From CAVTRI01 sp963737075 (lineage in GTDB: Bacteria; Actinomycetota; Acidimicrobiia; Acidimicrobiales; Palsa-688): 64,000 nt of DNA. A model generated the notes under the pieces. That model searched no databases. It saw only the letters and a list, made by a program, of their open reading frames with translations, and was not told the origin of the DNA. The stretch covers positions 1,302,001-1,366,000 of the forward strand of contig CAVTRI010000001.1 of the NCBI GenBank assembly GCA_963737075.1, written 5' to 3'. Shown piece by piece: positions 58,035 to 64,000 of the stretch. Each line of letters opens with the position of its first letter. Position 1 is the stretch's first letter. The position numbers were made by a program, and so were the translations under genes.

Positions 58035-58861
58035 TGACTCCCGCCGTTGGAACAGAGACTGCCGTGGCACCAACGATCCAAAACAACTGCGGCAACCGAG
58101 CACATCCCTGTGATGGAGAACTGTTCGACAGACAGCGACTGGTTGGCCACAACCGCTGACGAGAGGGTCGATCCAGACGACAGGTATGAGTTCGAAGGGT
58201 TCGGCTCGCTTCGACACCTTGTGACCGCGCGCGCGGCTTCTTCATCACATTCTCGCCGACGCCGTCGACCCACGGGCGCCGTTCGAAGCTGGCATGACCA
58301 CTAGAGAGTTCTTCCGCCACGTCCTCGGTCAGCATGAACTACAAGGCCGCTGGCTTCTCCGCCCGCGTCGGCGAATTTCGGACCGCGACCTTCGTCCAGG
58401 AGCCGCCGCAGGTCGGTGGTCATCGGGACCCTCAGATGGCAGCCATGGAAATCCTCGCTTGAACAAGAAGGCCAAGCAGGAGTCCCCGACCGCCTGCTGG
58501 AGCGCCCCCTCGGGATATCCCACCAACTGGGTGAAGACGCTCCGTGCCGGTCGTCATACCGTTTCGCCTGTGGGCCGTGTGACGCCCAACACCTTCGTGC
58601 CGCGCGAGGTTCGGATCGGCGACAACCGATGACATCGTCCGTTTCAGCTCGGATACGGCTTGACCGCGTTCGGCGCGAGCGCACTGCAGCGTGTCATCTC
58701 GCTGTCGGCGGTGTTCCGCTTGGCGGCCGTGGCGATGGTGGCCATGGGGCTGTTGGCCATGGCCATAGCGCACCGAGAGCACATATCCTCTGTACCTGCG
58801 ACGGCGCCAAGTCCGCGACCTCACCAGATGACTCCGAGCAAGGCCCGATCGTGAGCACCAG
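58035..58861. other. Region without a supported gene
   Basis: About 825 bp after the SDR fragment. No frame shows a recognisable family, codon pattern or start with a ribosome-binding site. One short frame at 58660-58854 encodes a hydrophobic stretch (LAAVAMVAMGLLAMAIAH) that could be a small membrane peptide, but evidence is weak. Decayed DNA linking the integrative module to the cyclase gene is the likely content. Confidence 0.4.
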
Positions 58862-59794
58862 ATGGTAGCCCCTCCAGTCAGCGCCGCCGAATTCGAAGCC
58901 CTCTATCATCAGCTCAAGCGGCAGGCGCGCTGGGGGCCGGACGATCGCCGCGGCGCACTCAACAACATCACACCGGATCATGTTGCGAGGGTGGCCAGAG
59001 AGGTCATGACGGGACGGACAGTCTCGCTGGCGGCGCCCATCGAGACCTGGACCTCAGCGGACAACCAAACCCCGTGCCAGCACAACATGCTTGGTGCCGC
59101 GAATGTTGGACTGGCCGCCAGAGGCCTGGACTTCGCCTTCGACTCGGTGGCCGTCAACATCCACGGCAACGCGGACAGCCACATCGATGCCCTTTGCCAC
59201 GTCAGTTACGACGGCACGCTCTACAACGACGTGCCCGCCGGCACGGTCACATCCGCTGGGGCCGCAGAACTATCGATTGAGATCGCCTCGAGCCAAGGAA
59301 TTGTGGGACGTGGCGTGCTGCTCGATATACCGCGCGTGCGCGGCGTATCGTGGCTGGAGCCGGGGGACCACGTCACTGCAGATGATCTGGTGCAGGCCGA
59401 AGAAGCCCACGACCTGCGCGTCGGCGTCGGGGACCTCCTGTTCGTACGGGTCGGCCATCGTCAGCGTCGCAGACAGCTCGGTGCCTGGGATGCGGCGCAG
59501 GACCGGGCTGGGTTACATCCGTACGCCCTAGAGTTTCTGGCCGACAGGCGAGTCGCCCTACTCGGCAGCGACGGGAACAACGACACCGCGCCAGCGGCTA
59601 CCGAGGGCGTCGCCTTTCCGGTCCATGTGCTGGCAATTAACGCCATGGGTATACACCTGATGGACTACCTGCGGTTCGAAGAGCTGGTGTTGATGTGTGA
59701 ACGGGAGCACAGGTGGAGCTTTCTCACTGTGATCGCTCCTTTACGCCTTCAAGCAGCGACCGGCTCCCTCATCAACCCTATCGCCATCTTCTGA
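58862..59794 (+). CDS. Cyclase-family metal-dependent hydrolase (kynurenine formamidase-like)
   Basis: 310 residues of the PF04199 type. The metal-binding signature HGNADSHIDALCH is present, with RGVLLDIPRVRG and VGVGDLLFVRVG as in other members, and a late LLGSDGNNDT segment. Members hydrolyse N-formylkynurenine or related amides. ATG 58862. No tryptophan-degradation genes are nearby, so the substrate is open. Confidence 0.85.
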   Translation: MVAPPVSAAEFEALYHQLKRQARWGPDDRRGALNNITPDHVARVAREVMTGRTVSLAAPIETWTSADNQTPCQHNMLGAANVGLAARGLDFAFDSVAVNIHGNADSHIDALCHVSYDGTLYNDVPAGTVTSAGAAELSIEIASSQGIVGRGVLLDIPRVRGVSWLEPGDHVTADDLVQAEEAHDLRVGVGDLLFVRVGHRQRRRQLGAWDAAQDRAGLHPYALEFLADRRVALLGSDGNNDTAPAATEGVAFPVHVLAINAMGIHLMDYLRFEELVLMCEREHRWSFLTVIAPLRLQAATGSLINPIAIF

Positions 59795-59962
59795 GCGACG
59801 AACACAAACAGTCCGCTACCCACCGGCCCACCGTTGCTTGACCGTCGGGTTCCCAGCCGGCATCTGATTTCCGGCCGGGAAATCCCCCTCGGCGGGGGAT
59901 GGCCGCGTCCCGCCCACATTGCAGAATCTGTGTCGTGCCGAGCCAGGAACGAAGGCCCAAAG

Positions 59963-60325
59963 ATGAGCGAGCTTGATGAACTGGTTGCGAAGCCAGGTAT
60001 TCTCATGGCAGGCCGGTTCGGCCGGGATGGGCGTGTCGCCGAGCACAAGAGCACGGCCCTGTACGTCGTGAGCCCGGCGACGATCGGAATGGCGCAGTCG
60101 TTCTGCGCCGCGATCAGCATGATGTTCAGCTCGATGGCCTATGCAGTCGACACTGTGTTCCAGAGTGATTTCAACCAGACCAGCTGGCTACCTCTACGGA
60201 GCTGGACTTATTCGGGAGGCGACTACGTGATTGCCGTACACGGCGACCGCTTCCTCATCGCCGAAATCTCCCAGCTCGGAAGCTTGGACGACCTGAACCA
60301 TCTCTTGGGCGCCAGACAGCCGTGA
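59963..60325 (+). CDS. DUF2173-like (roadblock-related) protein
   Basis: 120 residues: MSELDELVAKPGILMAGRFG, then IGMAQSFCAAISMMFSSMAY and YSGGDYVIAVHGDRFLIAEI. This resembles DUF2173 proteins, small alpha/beta domains of the roadblock type found with sulfur- or redox-related genes. Function unknown. ATG 59963 fits the family start; upstream in-frame sequence does not. Confidence 0.65.
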   Translation: MSELDELVAKPGILMAGRFGRDGRVAEHKSTALYVVSPATIGMAQSFCAAISMMFSSMAYAVDTVFQSDFNQTSWLPLRSWTYSGGDYVIAVHGDRFLIAEISQLGSLDDLNHLLGARQP

Positions 60326-60355
60326 TTACCAGTTGAGGCGAAGATAGCGGTGAAC

Positions 60356-61504
60356 ATGGTCACTGCAACTGGACGGGAAGGGCAGCTCGTACAGCACGGC
60401 AAGGTTACGAGCTGGTTGTCGAAGGTGTTCGAGCCCAACCCCGCAGGGCTCAACTGGCCACGAGGAGCGATGTTCCTGGACGTCGCCCTCGTCCCTCTGG
60501 TCGTCTTCTGGGCGATCGGGCACGAGGAATATCTTCTCAGCGCGCTATTCGGCCTGCTGTTTGCCGGGCTGGCCGACCCGGGAGGCGCCTACGGTTATCG
60601 AGCGTCGCACATCGGCGTCTTTGGACTGGTCGGCGCTGGTGTGACCGCGTTGGGGTTTGGCCTCGGCGGAGACTCCTGGGGCTGGCTAGTCCTTGCAGCT
60701 TTTGCGGTCACGCTGCTGGCCGGTTTGGCTGTCATGTTCGGAGTGCACAGGTTCGTCGCAGGCTACCTTTTGAACGTTTGGTTCCTCGTGGCCCTCGGAT
60801 GCGGGTTTAGCTTCCACCACCATGTGCGCATCACCAGCTACACCTGGGTTCAGGTGCTTGCCTGGGCCGGGGGTTCAGCGCTCTGGATCGCGATCACCTT
60901 CATTGCGTGGCTGGTTCGCGGGCGCCGAGACCGGCCGCAGCCGTGGGCGGAGTTGCCCGGTGACACCTCGCGCCGGAAGCTGACCCGACCGCTGATCATG
61001 TTCGCGGTGATCCGCGCCATCGCCATAGCCGGTACCGTCGCGTTTGCGTTCGGACTGGACTTGTCGCACGGCTACTGGATGCCGATCGCGGCCATCGTCG
61101 CGATGAAGGCGAGCCTCGATCAGACCACGCTCGTGGCCGCGCAGCGCCTCGCCGGCGCGCTGATCGGCGCCGCGGCGGCTGCGCTACTGCTGCTGATACC
61201 CGCCAACGAACACGGACTCAGACTGTTCGCGATCGAGCGCGGACTCGAAGTGGTTGCGCTCATTCTGCTGATGCACGGAGCGGCGATTCGCTTCTGGAAC
61301 TACGCGCTCTACTGCGGTGCCATCGCCGCGGGAGTGCTGATCCTGCTGGACCTACCGCAGCCCTCCAATTATGGGGCCGAGGGCGACCGGGTGCTGTGGA
61401 CGTTGTGTGGCGTAGGGATCGGTGTGCTCATCATGTTGCTTGCCGGTCTGCTCGCCAAGCGCACCGCCAAAGCGCCGGCGCAACCAGCCACACAACCAGC
61501 CTGA
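60356..61504 (+). CDS. FUSC-like integral membrane protein
   Basis: 382 residues with about ten membrane helices in two groups. A first block (FLDVALVPLVVFWAIGHEEY onward) is followed by a soluble link (RRDRPQPWAELPGDTSRRKL), then a second block that begins HGYWMPIAAIVAMKASLDQT. The latter segment is typical of the fusaric-acid-resistance/FUSC and aromatic-acid exporter family. Transport function is inferred; the substrate is unknown. A GTG at 60350 is an alternative start. Confidence 0.75.
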   Translation: MVTATGREGQLVQHGKVTSWLSKVFEPNPAGLNWPRGAMFLDVALVPLVVFWAIGHEEYLLSALFGLLFAGLADPGGAYGYRASHIGVFGLVGAGVTALGFGLGGDSWGWLVLAAFAVTLLAGLAVMFGVHRFVAGYLLNVWFLVALGCGFSFHHHVRITSYTWVQVLAWAGGSALWIAITFIAWLVRGRRDRPQPWAELPGDTSRRKLTRPLIMFAVIRAIAIAGTVAFAFGLDLSHGYWMPIAAIVAMKASLDQTTLVAAQRLAGALIGAAAAALLLLIPANEHGLRLFAIERGLEVVALILLMHGAAIRFWNYALYCGAIAAGVLILLDLPQPSNYGAEGDRVLWTLCGVGIGVLIMLLAGLLAKRTAKAPAQPATQPA

Positions 61505-61883
61505 GCGTGTTCGCTAGGTTGCTGTCTGCCTAATCAGCATGCCCCAATCAGCGTGCCCTGTTCTGCTCGGCGACCTACGGTGCGTTGGCCGGGTTGGTGA
61601 TCTTCCTGATCTGGCATTGTTGTTCGGGGCGGAAGTAAACGCCGAGCTCGAGCATGCCAAGGCTATTGCCGAACGGCTTCCCGGACACGTCCGGCCGTTC
61701 GCCGAACCGCGGGACACCCGCAAGCTGGACGAGCACGACCGCGAAGCCCTTGGAGCGGCCCGCGCCCAACGTTTAACTTGACTCACGACCTTCATTAGAG
61801 GCGCCGAAGAGTGGGAGCGGTCTGCGACCACCTCCCGGATGCGGTCGTGCCGGTGGGTTCGGCGAGCCTATGGTTGCGGTCTG
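61505..61883. other. Intergenic region without a supported gene
   Basis: About 380 bp. Several short frames exist on both strands but none shows a family or a ribosome-binding site. I see no tRNA, strong hairpin or repeat. Confidence 0.4.
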
Positions 61884-62087
61884 ATGCCGCATTTCCGGCT
61901 CGAATTCGCCGACGACGGGTCGTTCCTTGACGTTGAGGCCGACGACTTCGACGATGACGGCGAGTGGATCAGCCTCTATAGCTACGTGCCTCCTGGTGGC
62001 GATCCCCTCGACCCCGACACCACCAAGGACGTCATAGCCTCCTTTGAGCGTTCGTCCCTGGTAGGCCCGCCTCACCCGATCCAATGA
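61884..62087 (+). CDS. Small acidic hypothetical protein
   Basis: 67 residues (start MPHFRLEFADDGSFLDVEAD), with a SLYSYVPPGGDPLDPDTTKD segment in the second half. Composition and reading-frame bias are more gene-like than the surrounding DNA. ATG 61884 lacks a strong ribosome-binding site. Family unknown. Confidence 0.45.
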   Translation: MPHFRLEFADDGSFLDVEADDFDDDGEWISLYSYVPPGGDPLDPDTTKDVIASFERSSLVGPPHPIQ

Positions 62088-62438
62088 GATGGGCTGGGAC
62101 CAGGCCCAGACTGCGAGGTCGTTGAAGCCGATGTCGTCGGCCCAGTGGCCGAGCACCGAGGGGGCTGCGTGGGCTTGACGGCTTGAGCAGCACCGGATCC
62201 GGAATGTCTCGCTGATTCAGACCATTTCCGCACGCTGGGATCTGTGCGGGGGGCGGCCCGCAAGGGCGATCCCTACCGCAATCCGAGTGCTCTCCGAGCG
62301 CTCGCCACTGGTCTTCGATGGCGTTGCCGCTAGCTCACCGCCGACTTCCCTGGCCCTGTCGTCAGGTCGAGTGCCCCACCAGCTGTTCGCTGGTCTTCGA
62401 CTGGCCTGAGACTTCTCACGCTAGGAACGTGCCTCGGC
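62088..62438. other. Intergenic region before the ABC transporter end
   Basis: About 350 bp with no supported gene. A segment is loosely repeated (CACTGGTCTTCGATGG near 62305 and CGCTGGTCTTCGACTGG near 62389). It separates the small acidic protein (plus) from the convergent ABC permease. Confidence 0.4.
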
Positions 62439-63257
62439 TCATGCGTCCGATCGTCGTAGTCGCCAAGCCGCTACGGCGATGGCGACCGCAGCGTAGCCGC
62501 AGAAAAGGGCGAATCCCGTCCACGGTGCCAGCGCATGCGACACGTCGCTCGCCCCACCCCACACCGCCGCCCCCGCGTAGTTGGGCAGGTACTGGACCAG
62601 GTGGCCGCTGATCGAGGATGGCAGCAACTTAACCAGCGGGGGGATGACGAAAAACACTACCGTGAAGGTGGCTATCCCGGCCGCGGTGTTGCGGAACAGC
62701 CCGCCCAGAGCGACACCGATCATGCCCGCCACGGTGACGTACAGCGCCGCACCGACGACCGATCGCAGAGCGCCGGGAGCCGTGATGGACACCCCGAGGT
62801 GGTGGCTGTTGAGCAGCGCCTGGCCGACGAAGAAGGAGGTGAAGCTGGCGATGAGCGAGACCGGGAAGATTACGCCGGCGCAGACGGCCAGCTTGCTCCA
62901 CAAGACCGGCAGGCGGCGCGGGACGGCGGTGAGCGAGGAGCGGATCATTCCGGTGCTGTATTCACCGCTCGTCACGAGCACGCCCAGCACGCCGAAGGCC
63001 ACGACGGCGAAGGTGACGCCAGTCAGGCTGGGCGTGATGGGGTTGAACCTGAACCCATGGTACTTGCCGGCGGTCGCCGCCGAGACCACGGCGCCGATCC
63101 CGATCATCAGCACGACGGCGGTCAGCAGGGTGTAGATAGTGGACCGCAGGGAGCGGAACTTGGTGAGCTCCGAGCGCAGTACTCGGCGCTGGGTCACCTT
63201 CAGCGTGAGCCTGACCGCGCCAGGAGCAGTGAGAGTGGGAGTAGCGATGGTGCTCAT
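62439..63257 (-). CDS. ABC-2-type transporter permease
   Basis: 272 residues with six predicted membrane helices (TIYTLLTAVVLMIGIGAVVS, VTFAVVAFGVLGVLVTSGEY and others). A basic N-terminus contains the ELTKFRSLRST segment common in actinobacterial ABC-2 permeases of drug or antibiotic exporters. It starts on the last base of the ATPase stop (TGATG). Substrate unknown. Confidence 0.88.
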   Translation of the reverse strand: MSTIATPTLTAPGAVRLTLKVTQRRVLRSELTKFRSLRSTIYTLLTAVVLMIGIGAVVSAATAGKYHGFRFNPITPSLTGVTFAVVAFGVLGVLVTSGEYSTGMIRSSLTAVPRRLPVLWSKLAVCAGVIFPVSLIASFTSFFVGQALLNSHHLGVSITAPGALRSVVGAALYVTVAGMIGVALGGLFRNTAAGIATFTVVFFVIPPLVKLLPSSISGHLVQYLPNYAGAAVWGGASDVSHALAPWTGFALFCGYAAVAIAVAAWRLRRSDA

Positions 63258-64000
63258 CAGGCTGCCACCGCCTCGGCCGCGCCATACGAGCGGAAATCAA
63301 CAGAGTCGTCGGTGAGCTGCATGAATGCCTCCTCCAGTGAAGCATGCTGCGTGGTCAATTCGAAGAGGGGCAGGCCGGCCTGCCAGGCGGCCATGCCGAT
63401 CTGCTCGGCGGTCAGGCCCTGCACCCGCAGAACGTCAGACTGGTCGCTGGTCACGGTGATGTCCGGGCCGAGCAGCAACTGGCGCAGCTGGGCCGCCTGC
63501 GGGGTACGTACGGTGACGGCCCCGCCCCCGGCGCGGGCCACGAACTCCTCGACGGTGGTGTCGGCGATCAGCCGTCCCCTCCCCACCACGACGAGCCGGG
63601 TCGCGGTCAGCGCCATCTCACTCATCAGGTGCGAGGACACGAACACGGTACGGCCTTCGGCAGCCAGTCCCTTGAGCAGGTTCCGGATCCACAACACCCC
63701 CTCAGGGTCCAGCCCGTTGACCGGCTCGTCGAGGACGATGACCTGCGGGTCGCCCAGCAGCGCCGCTGCGATGCCCAACCGCTGGCCCATCCCGAGGGAG
63801 AACCCGCCGACCCGCCGGCCGGCCACATCATCCAGGCCGGCCATGCCGATCACCTCATCGACCCGGCAGCGGCTTACACCGTTGGTCTGCGCCAGCGCCA
63901 ACAGATGATTGCGGGCTGAGCGGCCGGTGTGCATCGCCCTGGCCTCCAGCAAGATGCCCAGTTCCGCCATAGGCGCCGACGCCGCACGGTAGTCTTTGCC
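63257..64000 (-). CDS. ABC transporter ATP-binding protein (cut by window end)
   Basis: The visible part (about 248 residues) has the signature motif FSLGMGQRLGIA, Walker B VIVLDEPVNGLDPEG and the switch His in VSSHLMSE. The frame runs off the right edge, so Walker A lies outside the window. A C-terminal ~80-residue extension follows the ATPase core, as in DrrA-like exporters. Coupled to the ABC-2 permease. Confidence 0.9.
   Translation of the reverse strand, partial: GKDYRAASAPMAELGILLEARAMHTGRSARNHLLALAQTNGVSRCRVDEVIGMAGLDDVAGRRVGGFSLGMGQRLGIAAALLGDPQVIVLDEPVNGLDPEGVLWIRNLLKGLAAEGRTVFVSSHLMSEMALTATRLVVVGRGRLIADTTVEEFVARAGGGAVTVRTPQAAQLRQLLLGPDITVTSDQSDVLRVQGLTAEQIGMAAWQAGLPLFELTTQHASLEEAFMQLTDDSVDFRSYGAAEAVAA

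Noticed and set aside
61773..62156. A 127-codon minus-strand frame
   Set aside because: No recognisable family, and it is antisense to the more gene-like small acidic protein at 61884-62087.
1..64000. tRNA or rRNA genes
   Set aside because: I found no T-loop plus acceptor-stem combination that would support a tRNA, and no rRNA-like sequence; an automatic search could still find one.

Overview
The window is GC-rich DNA from an actinobacterium (Actinomycetota). It carries a complete Pup-proteasome locus (arc, dop, pup, prcB, prcA, pafA, pafB, pafC) followed by tatA, tatC and a helY-type helicase, in the order known from mycobacteria. A DUF4193 protein, a MarP-type protease and a two-ETF/two-OYE redox operon of the kind reported near mycofactocin loci fit the same phylum. 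The mix suggests a lineage such as Acidimicrobiia rather than Streptomyces, but that placement is only an impression.

Layout. 1-3.7 kb: glycolate oxidase glcDEF (glcD cut by the window edge) and a peptidoglycan-binding protein. 3.9-4.4 kb: beta-carbonic anhydrase, with an IS5-like element landed in its stop codon. 4.4-10.3 kb: an insertion-sequence nest with two head-to-head IS5-like elements, an IS110-family element and an IS30-family transposase; two of the four transposases are frameshifted. 10.4-25.0 kb: one long minus-strand run, mostly with 4-base overlaps, reading desaturase, small protein, FIST-like protein, transketolase, transaldolase, 6-phosphogluconolactonase, LOG-family protein, two OYE/FadH-type flavoenzymes, EtfA, FixC, FixX, EtfB. 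It joins pentose-phosphate enzymes to an electron-transfer chain. 25.1-31.4 kb, plus strand: D-Ala-D-Ala carboxypeptidase, LON-domain protein, small membrane proteins, a ThiS/MoaD-like carrier with a TtuA-like tRNA thiolase, TrmI, and MarP. 31.4-45.4 kb: ferredoxin, the Pup-proteasome locus, a phosphodiesterase, Tat and helicase. 45.4-53.9 kb: a double-length ThyX homolog, a LysM/transglycosylase, an acidic DUF4193 protein, GNAT, Nudix, enoyl-CoA hydratase and an alpha/beta hydrolase. 54-58 kb: a decayed integrative-element module (split tyrosine integrase, XRE regulator, zinc-finger protein) interrupted by an ArsR remnant and a toxin-antitoxin-like pair, then fragments of GMC and SDR oxidoreductases. 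58.8-64 kb: a cyclase-family hydrolase, a DUF2173-like protein, an FUSC-like membrane protein and an ABC transporter cut by the window end.

The most interesting unexplained signal is a pair of collinear 68-nt elements, one before transketolase and one before prcA. Each has the same 5' module, a 22-codon leader ORF that overlaps the downstream start as ATGA, and a hairpin with a CGN triloop directly before the start codon. Three stem pairs differ between the copies by compensatory double changes. This looks like an undescribed cis-regulatory or dispersed RNA element. Several single-base frameshifts, mostly duplications of one base, affect otherwise intact genes, so some 'pseudogenes' here may be sequencing errors.
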